Below are positions 1 through 12,900 of a DNA stretch of 25,698 nucleotides, piece by piece. Where the stretch lies: positions 1 through 25,698 of the forward strand of contig JADKCL010000048.1 in the NCBI GenBank assembly GCA_016718825.1, given 5' to 3'. This stretch comes from Bacteroidota bacterium. Lineage in GTDB: Bacteria > Bacteroidota > Bacteroidia > J057 > JADKCL01. The number at the start of each line of letters is the position of its first letter. The first letter of the stretch is position 1. Both the position numbers and the translations under genes were made by a program. The notes under the pieces are model-generated. The model searched no databases and was not told the origin of the DNA. It saw nothing but the letters and a program-made list of their open reading frames with translations.

Positions 1-3000
1 CGTAGTACCCGAAGCATCGGTCACACGGAAGGTATTCGTCGTCACGCCGACCGGGAAGGTCGCGCCGCTGGCCAAGCCCGCTGTTTGCGTGGTCGTTGCA
101 CCGGGACAGTTGTCCGTGCCGACTGGAGCGGTGTAGGTCACGATGGCAGTACATTGTCCGCTCGTCGCATTGACGCTGATATTGGCAGGGCAAGTAATCG
201 CGGGAGCCTGATTGTCAACGACCGTCACGGTGAACGAGCAGGTCGTCGTAGTACCGGATGCGTCGGTCACTGTGAACGTATTGGTGGTTGTTCCCGAAGA
301 GAAGGTCGCGCCGCTGGCCAAGCCCGCTGTTTGCGTCGTGGTTGCACCCGGACAGTTGTCCGTGCCGACTGGCGCGGTATAGGTCACCACGGCATTACAT
401 TGTCCGCTGGTGGAGTTGACGCTGATATTCGCAGGGCAAGTGATGGCGGGTGCCTGATTATCAACGACCGTCACCGTGAAGGAGCAAGTCGTTGTAGTAC
501 CGGATGCATCCGTCACGCGGAAGGTATTCGTCGTCACGCCGACCGGGAAGGTCGCGCCGCTAGCCAAGCCCGCTGTTTGCGTGGTCGTTGCACCCGGACA
601 GTTGTCCGTGCCGACTGGCGCGGTGTAGGTCACGACGGCATTGCATTGCCCGCTCGTCGCGTTGACGTTGATATTTGCAGGGCAAGTGATGGCGGGTGCT
701 TGGTTGTCAACGACCGTTACCGTGAAGGAGCAAGTCGTCGTAGTACCGGATGCGTCCGTCACGGTAAAGGTATTGGTGGTAGTTCCCGAAGGGAAAGTCG
801 CACCACTGGCCAAGCCCGCCGTCTGAGTCGTAGTTGCACCGGGACAGTTGTCCGTGCCGACTGGCGCGGTGTAGGTCACCACTGCAGTACATTGTCCACT
901 TGTGGCGTTGACGCTGATATTCGCAGGGCAAGTGATTGCTGGAGCTTGGTTGTCAACGACCGTTACCGTGAAGGAGCAGGTCGTCGTAGTACCAGATGCG
1001 TCGGTCACCCGGAAGGTATTCGTCGTCACGCCAACCGGGAAGGTCGCGCCGCTGGCCAAGCCTGCTGTTTGCGTGGTCGTTGCACCCGGACAGTTGTCCG
1101 TGCCGACCGGCGCGGTGTAGGTCACCACGGCAGTACATTGTCCGCTGGTGGCGTTGACGCTGATATTCGCAGGGCACGTAATCGCGGGAGCCTGATTGTC
1201 AACGACCGTCACGGTGAACGAGCAGGTCGTCGTAGTACCGGATGCGTCCGTCACTGTAAAGGTATTGGTGGTAATTCCCGAAGGGAAAGTTGCGCCGCTG
1301 GCCAAGCCTGCTGTCTGCGTCGTCGTTGCACCCGGACAATTGTCCGTGCCGACGGGGGCGGTGTAGGTCACCACGGCTGTACATTGTCCGCTCGTAGCGT
1401 TGACGCTGATATTCGCAGGGCACGTAATCGCGGGAGCCTGATTGTCAACGACCGTCACGGTGAACGAGCAGGTTGTAGTAGTACCCGAAGCATCCGTCAC
1501 GCGGAAGGTATTCGTCGTCACGCCGACCGGGAAGGTCGCGCCGCTGGCCAAGCCCGCTGTCTGCGTTGTCGTTGCACCCGTGCAGTTGTCCGTGCCGACT
1601 GGCGCGGTGTAGGTCACCACGGCCGTGCATTGGCCGCTAGTGGCATTGACGCTGATATTCACGGGGCACGTGATTGCTGGAGCTTGGTTGTCAACGACCG
1701 TTACGGTGAAAGAGCATGTCGTCGTAGTACCCGAAGCATCGGTCACACGGAAGGTATTCGTCGTCACGCCGACCGGGAAGGTCGCGCCGCTGGCCAAGCC
1801 CGCTGTTTGCGTGGTCGTTGCACCCGGACAGTTGTCCGTGCCGACTGGCGCGGTATAGGTCACCACGGCATTGCATTGTCCGCTGGTGGCGTTGACGCTG
1901 ATATTCGCAGGGCACGTGATTGCTGGTGCCTGGTTGTCAATCACAGTAACAGTGAACGAGCAGGTCGTCGTGTTGCCGGAGGCATCGGTGACTGTAAACG
2001 TATTGGTGGTAGTTCCCGAAGGGAAAGTCGCGCCGCTAGCCAAGCCCGCTGTTTGCGTCGTCGTTGCACCCGGACAGTTGTCGGTGCCGACTGGCGCGGT
2101 GTAGGTCACCACTGCAGTACATTGTCCACTTGTGGCGTTGACGCTGATATTCGCAGGGCATGTGATCGCTGGCGCTTGGTTGTCAACGACCGTTACCGTG
2201 AAGGAGCAGGTCGTCGTAGTACCCGAAGCATCTGTCACGCGGAAGGTATTCGTCGTCACGCCGACCGGGAAGGTCGCGCCGCTGGCCAAGCCTGCTGTCT
2301 GCGTCGTCGTTGCACCCGGACAGTTGTCTGTGCCGACGGGCGCGGTGTAGGTCACCACGGCATTGCATTGTCCGCTCGTCGCATTGACGCTGATATTCGC
2401 AGGGCATGTAATCGCTGGCGCTTGGTTGTCAACGACCGTTACCGTGAAGGAGCAGGTCGAAGTAGTACCCGAAGCATCCGTCACACGGAAGGTATTCGTC
2501 GTCACGCCAACCGGGAAAGTTGCGCCGCTGGCCAAACCCGCTGTTTGCGTCGTCGTGGCACCCGGACAGTTGTCCGTGCCGACTGGCGCGGTAAAGGTCA
2601 CCACGGCATTGCATTGTCCGCTCGTCGCATTGACGCTGATATTTGCAGGGCAAGTGATGGCGGGCGCCTGGTTGTCAACCACGGTCACCGTGAAGGAGCA
2701 GGTCGTCGTAGTGCCGAAGGCGTCCGTCACTGTGAACGTATTGGTGGTTGTTCCCGAAGGGAAGGTCGCACCGCTGGCCAAGCCTGCTGTTTGCGTCGTC
2801 GTTGCACCTGGACAGTTGTCCGTGCCGACCGGCGCGGTGTAGGTCACCACGGCCGTGCATTGTCCGCTGGTCGCGTTGACGCTGATGTTCGCAGGGCAAG
2901 TGATGGCGGGTGCCTGGTTGTCAACGACCGTTACCGTGAAGGAGCAGGTCGTTGTAGTACCGGATGCATCGGTCACACGGAAGGTATTGGTCGTCACGCC

Positions 3001-6000
3001 AACCGGGAACGTCGCGCCGCTGGCCAAGCCTGCTGTTTGCGTCGTCGTTGCACCCGGACAATTGTCCGTGCCGACTGGCGCGGTGTAGGTCACCAGTGCA
3101 TTGCATTGTCCTGTGGTTGCGTTGACGCTGATATTGGCGGGGCACGTAATCGCGGGAGCCTGATTATCAACGACCGTCACTGTGAAGGAGCAGGTCGTCG
3201 TGTTGCCGGACGCGTCCGTCACTGTAAATGTATTGGTGGTAGTTCCCGAAGGGAAGGTCGCGCCGCTGGCCAAGCCTGCTGTTTGCGTCGTCGTTGCACC
3301 CGGACAGTTGTCCGTGCCGACTGGCGCGGTGTAGGTCACCACGGCAGTACATTGCCCGCTGGTTGCGTTGACGCTGATATTCGCAGGACATGTAATCGCT
3401 GGCGCTTGGTTGTCAACGACCGTCACCGTGAAGGAGCAGGTCGTCGTGTTGCCGGATGCGTCCGTCACGGTAAAGGTATTGGTGGTAATTCCCGAAGGGA
3501 AAGTCGCGCCGCTGGCCAAGCCTGCTGTTTGCGTCGTCGTTGAACCCGGACAGTTGTCGGTGCCGACCGGTGCGGTATAGGTCACCACGGCAGTACATTG
3601 TCCGCTGGTTGCGTTGACGCTGATATTCGCAGGACATGTAATCGCTGGCGCTTGGTTGTCAACGACCGTCACCGTGAAGGAGCAGGTCGTCGTGTTGCCG
3701 GATGCGTCCGTCACTGTAAATGTATTGGTGGTAGTTCCTGAAGGGAACGTCGCGCCGCTGGCCAAGCCTGCTGTTTGCGTCGTCGTTGAACCCGGACAGT
3801 TGTCGGTGCCGACCGGTGCGGTATAGGTCACCACGGCAGTACATTGTCCGCTGGTTGCGTTGACGCTGATATTCGCAGGGCAACTGATGGCTGGTGCCTG
3901 ATTGTCAACGACCGTCACTGTGAACAAGCAGGTTGTCGTGTTGCCGGATGCGTCCGTCACTGTAAATGTATTGGTGGTAGTTCCCGAAGGGAACGTCGCA
4001 CCACTGGCCAAGCCCGCCGTCGGTGTCGTCGTTGCACCCGGACAGTTGTCCGTGCCGACCGGCGCGGTGTAGGTCACCACTGCAGTACATTGTCCACTTG
4101 CGGCGTTGACGCTGATATTCGCAGGACACGTGATTGCTGGTGCCTGGTTGTCAACGACCGTCACGGTGAACGAGCAGGTCGTCGTAGTTCCCGATGCATC
4201 CGTCACACGGAAGGTATTGGTCGTCACGCCAACCGGGAATGTCGCGCCACTCGCCAAGCCCGCTGTCTGCGTCGTCGTTGCACCCGAACAGTTGTCCGTG
4301 CCGACTGGCGCGGTGTAGGTCACCACGGCATTGCATTGTCCGCTGGTGGCGTTGACGCTGATATTTGCAGGGCAAGTGATGGCGGGTGCCTGATTGTCAA
4401 TAACGGTTACCAAGAAGGAGCAGGTCGTAGTAGTACCGGAAGCATCCGTCACGCGGAAGATATTCGTCGTCACGCCGACGGGGAAGGTTGCTCCACTAGC
4501 AAGGCCTGCGATCTGCGTCGTCGTTGCTCCCGGACAGTTGTCAGTGCCGACTGGCGCGGTGTAGGTCGCCAAGGCAGTACATTGCCCGCTGGTGGCGTTG
4601 AGGCTGATATTTGCAGGGCAAGTGATGGCCGGAGCCTGGTTGTCAACGACCGTCACTGTGAACGAGCAGGTCGTCGTGTTGCCGGATGCGTCTGTCACGG
4701 TAAAGGTATTGGTGGTAGTTCCCGAAGGGAATGTCGCGCCGCTGGCCAAGCCTGCTGTCTGCGTCGTCGTTGCACCCGGACAATTGTCTGTGCCGACTGG
4801 AGCGGTGTAGGTCACCACCGCCATGCACTGTCCGCTGGTTGCGTTGACGCTGATATTCGCAGGACATGTAATCGCAGGTACTTGGTTGTCAACGACCGTC
4901 ACTGTGAAGGAGCAAGTCGTCGTGGTACCTGAAGCATCGGTCACACGGAAGGTATTCGTCGTCACGCCGACCGGGAAGGTCGCACCGCTGGTCAAGCCTG
5001 CTGTTTGCGTCGTCGTTGCACCCGGACAGTTGTCCGTGCCGACTGGCGTGGTATAGGTCACCACGGCATTGCATTGTCCGCTTGTGGCGTTGACGCTGAT
5101 ATTCGCAGGGCAAGTGATGGCCGGAGCTTGATTATCAACGACCGTTACCGTGAAGGAGCAGGTCGTCGTAGTACCGGATGCGTCCGTCACACGGAAGGTA
5201 TTCGTCGTCACGCCAACCGGGAATGTCGCGCCGCTGGCCATGCCCGCTGTCTGCGTTGTCGTTGCACCTGGACAGTTGTCCGTGCCGACAGGCGCGGTGT
5301 AGGTCACCACGGCAGTACATTGCCCGCTGGTTGCGTTGATACTGATATTCGCAGGGCACGTGATCGCAGGTGCTTGGTTGTCAACGACCGTCACGGTGAA
5401 CGAGCAGGTCGTCGTAGTACCCGAAGCATCCGTCACGCGGAAGGTATTGGTCGTAACGCCAACCGGGAAAGTTGCGCCGCTGGCCAAGCCTGTTGTTTGC
5501 GTTGTCGTTGCACCCGCACAGTTGTCCGTGCCGACCGGCGCGGTATAGGTCACGACTGCGTTGCATTGGCCGCTCGTCGCATTGACGCTGATATTCGCAG
5601 GGCACGTGATCACAGGTGCCTGATTATCAACGACCGTAACGGCGAAGGAGCAGGTCGTCGTATTGCCGGATGCGTCCGTCACTGTAAAGGTATTGGTGGT
5701 AATTCCCGAAGGGAAAGTCGCACCACTGGCCAAGCCTGCTGTTTGCGTCGTCGTTGCTCCCGAACAGTTGTCCGTACCGACTGGCGCGGTGTAGGTCACG
5801 ACGGCAGTACATTGTCCGCTGGTGGCGTTGACGCTGATATTCGCAGGACATGTAATCGCTGGCGCTTGGTTGTCAACGACCGTCACGGTGAACGAGCAGG
5901 TCGTTGTAGTACCGGATGCATCGGTCACACGGAAGGTATTGGTGGTAGTTCCCGAAGGGAAAGTCGCTCCGCTGGCCAAGCCCGCAGTCTGCGTCGTCGT

Positions 6001-6940
6001 TGCACCCAGGCAGTTGTCCGTGCCGACCGGCGCGGTGTAGGTCACCACGGCAGTACATTGTCCGCTTGTGGCGTTGACGCTGACATTCGCAGGGCATGTA
6101 ATCGCTGGCGCTTGGTTGTCAACGACCGTCACCGTGAAGGAGCAGGTCGTCGTGTTGCCGGATGCGTCCGTCACTGTAAAGGTATTGGTGGTACTTCCCG
6201 AAGGGAAAGTTGCACCGCTGGCCAAGCCCGCTGTTTGCGTGGTCGTTGCACCGGGACAGTTGTCCGTGCCGACCGGCGCGGTGTAGGTCACCACGGCATT
6301 GCATTGTCCGCTGGTGGCGTTGACGCTGATATTCGCGGGGCACGTGATTGCTGGAGCCTGATTGTCGACGACCGTAACCGTGAAGGAGCAAGTCGTCGTG
6401 TTGCCGGATGCGTCGGTGACAGTAAATGTATTCGTCGTCACGCCGACTGGGAAGGTCGCTCCGCTGGCCAAGCCTGCTGTTTGCATCGTCGCTGCACCTG
6501 GACAGTTGTCCGTACCGACTGGCGCGGTGTAGGTCACGACGGCGTTGCATTGGCCGCTCGTCGCGTTGACGCTGATGTTCGCGGGGCATGTGATCGCGGG
6601 TCCTTGGTTGTCAACGACCGTTACCGTGAAGGAGCAGGTTGTAGTAGTACCCGAAGCATCCGTCACGCGGAAGGTATTGGTCGTCACGCCGACCGGGAAG
6701 GTCGCGCCGCTGGCCAAGCCTGCTGTTTGCGTCGTCGTTGCACCCGGACAGTTGTCCGTGCCGACTGGCGCGGTGTAGGTCACCACGGCATTGCATTGTC
6801 CGCTGGTGGCGTTGACGCTGATATTCGCGGGGCAAGTGATTGCTGGAGCCTGATTGTCGACGACCGTAACCGTGAAGGAGCAAGTCGTCGTGTTGCCGGA
6901 TGCGTCGGTGACAGTAAATGTATTCGTCGTCACGCCGACT
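1..6940 (-). CDS. Segment 12 of giant adhesin: about 28 HYR units, open to window edge
   Basis: The frame coding for HYR units is open without any stop from about 6940 to base 1. Landmarks for VDNQAP lie exactly 246 bases apart from 211 to 6853, so there is no net indel in 6.6 kb. Units have the same protein core as in segment 11. Two versions of the linker (GVTTNTFRVTDASG and SGTTTNTFTVTDASG) alternate irregularly, and two units (at 5869 and 6361) are hybrids. Within the protein-identical core, codons vary (for example DNQ from att-gtc, att-atc or gtt-gtc on the plus strand), which points to purifying selection. The gene continues to the left; the C-terminal export domain must be there. Confidence 0.85.
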
Positions 6941-9900
6941 GGAAGGTCGCTCCGCTGGCCAAGCCTGCTGTTTGCATCGTCGCTGCACCTGACAGTTGTC
7001 CGTACCGACTGGCGCGGTGTAGGTCACGACGGCGTTGCATTGGCCGCTGTCGCGTTGACGCTGATGTTCGCGGGGCAGTGTCGCGGGTCCTTGGTTGTCA
7101 ACGACCGTTACCGTGAAGGAGCAGGTTGTAGTAGTACCCGAAGCATCCGTCACGCGGAAGGTATTGGTCGTCACGCCGACCGGGAAGGTCGCGCCGCTGG
7201 CCAAGCCTGCTGTTTGCGTCGTCGTTGCACCCGGACAGTTGTCCGTGCCGACTGGCGCGGTGTAGGTCACGACGGCATTGCATTGCCCGCTGGTGGCGTT
7301 GACGCTGATATTCGCAGGACATGTAATCGCTGGCGCTTGGTTGTCAACGACCGTTACCGTGAAGGAGCAGGTCGTTGTAGTACCGGATGCATCGGTCACC
7401 GTGAACGTATTGGTGGTGGTTCCCGAAGGGAACGTCGCGCCGCTGGCCAAGCCTGCTGTTTGCGTCGTCGTTGCACCCGGACAGTTGTCCGTGCCGACAG
7501 GCGGGGTGTAGGTCACCACGGCCGTGCATTGTCCGCTGGTGGCATTGACGCTGATGTTCGCGGGGCAGGTGATCACTGGTGCCTGGTTGTCAACGACGGT
7601 TACCGTAAAGGAACACGTTGTCGTAGTACCAGAGGCATCCGTCACACGGAAGGTATTGGTCGTCACGCCGACCGGAAAAGTCGCGCCGCTGGCCAAGCCT
7701 GCAGTTTGCGTTGTCGTCGCACCGGGACAGTTGTCCGTGCCGACTGGCGCGGTGTAGGTCACGACGGCGTTGCATTGGCCGCTCGTCGCGTTGACGCTGA
7801 TATTCGCAGGGCAAGTGATGGCGGGTGCCTGATTATCAACGACCGTCACGGTGAACGAGCAGGTCGTCGTAGTACCCGAAGCATCCGTCACGCGGAAGGT
7901 ATTCGTCGTCACGCCAACCGGGAAGGTCGCGCCGCTGGCCAAGCCTGCTGTTTGCGTCGTCGTTGCACCCGGACAGTTGTCCGTGCCGACTGGCGTGGTA
8001 TAGGTCACCACGGCATTGCATTGTCCGCTTGTGGCGTTGACGCTGATATTCGCAGGGCAAGTGATGGCCGGAGCCTGATTATCAACGACCGTTACCGTGA
8101 AGGAGCAGGTCGTCGTAGTACCGGATGCGTCCGTCACGGTAAAGGTATTGGTGGTAGTTCCCGAAGGGAAAGTTGCGCCGCTGGCCAAGCCCGCTGTCTG
8201 CGTTGTCGTTGCACCCGGACAGTTGTCCGTGCCGACTGGCGCGGTGTAGGTCACCACGGCCGTGCATTGTCCGTTCGTCGCGTTGACGCTGATATTCGCA
8301 GGACATGTAATCGCTGGCGCTTGGTTGTCAACGACCGTCACCGTGAAGGAGCAAGTCGTGGTAGTACCAGAAGCATCCGTCACGCGGAACGTATTCGTCG
8401 TCACGCCAACCGGGAAGGTCGCGCCGCTGGCCAAGCCTGCTGTCTGCGTCGTCGTTGCACCCGGACAGTTGTCCGTGCCGACGGGCGCGGTGTAGGTCAC
8501 CACGGCAGTACATTGTCCGCTGGTGGCGTTGACGCTGATATTCGCAGGGCAAGTGATGGCCGGAGCCTGATTATCAACGACCGTTACCGTGAAGGAGCAA
8601 GTCGTTGTAGTACCAGAAGCATCCGTCACGCGGAAGGTATTCGTCGTCACGCCAACCGGGAAGGTCGCGCCGCTTGCAAGGCCTACGATCTGCGTCGTCG
8701 TTGCACCCGGACAGTTGTCCGTGCCGACTGGCGCGGTGTATGTCACCACGGCAGTACATTGCCCACTGGTGGCGTTGACGCTGATATTCGCAGGGCATAT
8801 AATCGCTGGTGCTTGATTGTCAATGACGGTTACCGTGAAGGAGCAAGTCGTCGTGTTGCCGGATGCGTCCGTCACGGTAAAGGTATTGGTGGTAATTCCC
8901 GAAGGGAAGGTCGCGCCGCTAGCCAAGCCCGCTGTTTGCGTTGTCGTTGCACCCGGACAGTTGTCCGTGCCGACCGGTGCTGTGTAAGTCACGATGGCAC
9001 TGCATAGTCCGCTGGTGGCGTTGACGCTGATATTCGCAGGACAAGTGATGGCCGGTGCCTGATTGTCAACGACCGTCACTGTGAACGAGCAGGTTGTCGT
9101 GTTGCCGGATGCGTCCGTCACTGTAAATGTATTCGTGGTAGTTCCCGAAGGGAAGGTCGCGCCGCTGGCCAAGCCCGCTGTCTGCGTCGTCGTTGCACCA
9201 ATACAGTTGTCCGTGCCGACTGGCGCGGTATAGGTCACCACGGCATTGCATTGTCCGCTGGTGGCGTTGACGCTGATGTTTGCGGGACATGTGATCGCGG
9301 GTGCCTGATTGTCAACGACCGTCACCGTGAAGGAGCAAGTCGTTGTAGTACCGAGCATCCGTCACGGAAGGTATGTGTCACGCCACGGGAAGGTCGCGCT
9401 GGCGCGCTGCTGCGTCGCGTGCACCGACGTTGTCCGTGCCGATCGGCGCGGTGTAGGTCACCAGTGCATTGCATTGTCCTGTGGTTGCGTTGACGCTGAT
9501 ATTCGCAGGGCAAGTGATCGCGGGAGCCTGATTGTCAACCACTGTTACCGTGAAGGAGCAGGTTGCAGTATTTCCAGCCAAATCCGTCGCACGGAAAGTA
9601 TTCGTCGTCACGCCGACCGGGAAAGTCGCCCCGCTGGCTAAGCCTCCAGACTGCACAACGACTGGCGAAGCTGTACAATTGTCAATCGAAGTCGGGGCTG
9701 TATAGCTAGCAACCGCATTGCAAGATCCTGGGGCTACATTCAAGGTGATATTCGAAGGACAACCCGGAACAGCCAAACATGCCTGGAGATTATTTACATA
9801 AACGTTTTTGGGCGTCCCGGCACCGACATTCGAATTGAAAACACGAATCCTGCTGATGACCTGATTGCCACCCCCAGGATTCAAAGTTGAAACCAATGTT

Positions 9901-12900
9901 TGGTTGGCGCCATTCACTTTTCGCGTCAATTTGATACTGACTTGCGTAGCTGAAATTGCCGTCAGAGATATGGCCAAACCCTCATCCGTGAACGCGATAC
10001 CTGTAAAATTTGTTGTCCCGCTGGCATCCAACAATTGATAGGTCGTTTGTCCTCCAAGAAACCGGACTTCGCTCAAAATCTGTCCCGCCGAATTCATCAC
10101 TTGGAACCCAGTCGTTTGACCGTTGTCAATGAATCCATTGTCATACTCGACATTCAACGTGCTTCCGACTGCGAATGATCCCGAAATGTTGCGAATGGCT
10201 TCGGTATTCTGCCCCGAATTGGCATACATACCCAAAGCTCTTCCGGAACTATTGATATCCCCATCAGCATTCGTATCCGTTCCAGCTCCATTCGCAGTGG
10301 ATGTCGCAACAAAGAAGCCTGCTTGACTGGTGTTTCCTGTGGATGCATTCAAAGTCCATGCTCCAAAGCCGGCACCATCGTTGTCTCCAGTCTGCCAACC
10401 GTCATTGTAAGCAGTTGCCGCGGCATTGCTCGAATTGCAATTAGCAGTAACCAATACAGGATTTTCAGCATCCACAACTGTTACCGTGAATGAACATGTT
10501 GCGGTATTGCCGCTTCCATCGGTCACGCGGAAGGTATTGGTAGTCACACCAACAGGAAATGTACCGCCGCTTGGCAATCCAACAAGTTGAATCGTCAACG
10601 GAGCAGGGCAATTGTCCGTCCCGACAGGTGCGGTATAATTCACCACCGCTGCGCAAGTACCGCTCGTTGCGTTGACGCTGATATTGCTTGGACATGTGAT
10701 CGAAGGCAAAATCAAGTCCGTGGAAATTTGCACATCATCAAAGGAGGTAGGACAAGGGGAATTGGTAATCGTCCAACGTAAAACATAAACTTGACCTGCT
10801 ACACCGGTAAATGTCGATGTCGGCGAAGTTGGGGTCGCAACCGATCCACCGGCACCGCTCAAGATGCTCCAAGAACCCGTTCCTACCGTCGGTGAATTGG
10901 CAGCCAAAGTCGCTGTGATTCCGCAGATATTTTGATCCGGACCAGCATTGGCGATGGTTGGACTTGGCGTAAGTGTTATCTGTACATCATCAAAAGTTGG
11001 CGCACAAGGGGAATTGGTAATGGTCCATCGGAGGGTATAGACCGTTCCAGCAACACCTGTGAAGGCGGAGGTTGCGGAGGAAGGGGTCGTAACGGATCCG
11101 CCGGCACCGCTTACAATGCTCCAAGTCCCTGCACCAACTGAAGGCGCATTGCCGGCCAAAACTGCGGCGTTTCCACATACAATTTGGTCCGGACCTGCGT
11201 TGGAGACGGATGGATTCCCAACAAATGCAATCACCACGTCGTCAATTGTGGAGGCTACGCAAGGCGAATTTGAGACGGTCCATTTCAAGGTATAGGTTGT
11301 TCCCGAGACCCCTGAAAAGGCCGAAGTTGGAGAAGTCGGCGTGGTAATCGTTCCACCCGCACCACTCAAGATGCTCCAAACACCGGTTCCAAAAACTGGA
11401 GTGATCGCGGCCAAGTTGGTCGAAGTCGCACACAGGCTTTGGTCTGGACCAGCATTGGCAAGGGATGGGTTTGCAGCTAAGGTAATCACCACATCATCGG
11501 TCGAAGCTGCACAAGGTGCATTCGCAATCGTCCAGCGGAGGGTGTATACTGTTCCCGCCACACCTGTAAATGCTGAAGTTGGCGATGTCGGGGTGGTCAC
11601 CGTTCCACCAACACCCGAGACAATGCTCCAGCTTCCGACGCCAACAGTCGGTGTATTTGCAGCCAGAGTCACGGATGTTCCGCAAATGTTTTGATTCGGT
11701 CCTGCATTAGAGATTGTCGTTGCAGGCGTCACCGTGATCGTGCCCGTCGTCGTTGCCGGCGGACAGCCGCCTGTGGTCGTAACTGTGTAGGTAAACGAGC
11801 CGCTCGCCGTAGGCGTGCCGCTGATGGTCACCACATTCGCAGCCCAAGAACCTGTCACGCCTGCTGGCAAGCCGGTCACCGTTGCGCCTGTGGCGCCAGT
11901 CGTTGCCAAGGGTAATCGTGGTCAAAGGTGAATTAATACAGACCGTTCGGTTGATGCCCACAGCAACGGTATTCAACGGGGTCACCGTGATGGTACCCGT
12001 CGTCGTTGCCGGAGGACAGCCGCCTGTCGTGGTAACGGTATAAGTGAATGTACCGCTCGCAGTTGGTGTGCCGCTGATCGTCACCACGATCCCTGACCAA
12101 GATCCTGTTACACCTGCTGGCAAGCCGGTCACCGTAGCGCCCGTGGCTCCGGTTGTTGCCAAGGTGATGCTGGTCAAAGCCGAATTGATACAAACCGTTC
12201 AGTTGACGCCCGCAGCAACGGTATTCAACGGCGTAACCGTGATTGTGCCCGTCGTCGTTGCTGGCGGACAGCCGCCTGTCGTCGTAACTGTATAGGTAAA
12301 TGTGCCACTAGCAGTTGGTGTGCCGTTGATGGTCAACACATTCGCAGTCCAAGAACCTGTCACGCCTGCTGGTAAGCCAGTGACCGTAGCGCCCGTTGCT
12401 CCGGTGGTTGCCAAGGTGATGCTGGTCAACGGCGAATTGATACAGACCGTTTGATTCGTTCCCGGAGCAACGGTATTCAAAGGCGTCACCGTGATGGTGC
12501 CTGTCGTCGTTGCCGGCGGACAGCCGCCTGTCGTGGTAACTGTATAGGTGAATGTACCGCTAGCAGTTGGTGTGCCGCTGATCGTCACCACATTCGCAGC
12601 CCAAGAACCTGTTACACCTGCTGGCAAGCCGGTCACCGTCGCGCCCGTTGCTCCGGTGGTTGCCAACGTGATGCTGGTCAAAGCCGAATTGATACAAACC
12701 GTTTGATTCGTTCCCGCAGCCACAGTATTCAAAGGGGTAACCGTGATCGTGCCTGTCGTCGTTGCCGGAGGACAGCCGCCTGTGGTCGTAACTGTGTAGT
12801 TAAACGAGCCGCTCGCAGTTGGTGTGCCGCTGATGGTCACCACATTCGCAGCCCAAGATCCCGTCACACCTGCTGGTAAGCCGGTCACCGTAGCGCCCGT

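Larger units (their letters stand above)
1..9772 (-). repeat. Tandem HYR array, 246-bp (82-aa) unit
   Basis: The landmark attgtcaacg or a close variant recurs at 211, 457, 703 and so on, every 246 bases, to 6853, then from 7094 to 9308, and at 9531. That is 39 landmarks, hence 38 complete units plus a partial unit at the left edge and a divergent unit at the right end. Two intervals are short: 241 bases (6853-7094) and 223 bases (9308-9531). The array is coding on the minus strand only. Confidence 0.95.

Noticed and set aside
85..3543. 1,152-codon gene on the plus strand (and similar ones at 3844-4932, 5005-7116 and 6854-9007)
   Set aside because: The product is a periodic Arg/Cys-rich mirror of the HYR units with no known domain, starts at a TTG inside a repeat, and lies opposite a proven coding frame.
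12199..12201. TGA read as selenocysteine or by a recoded genetic code
   Set aside because: Equivalent codons are Arg or Gln, no other in-frame TGA is tolerated in the long frames, and no recoding element is visible.
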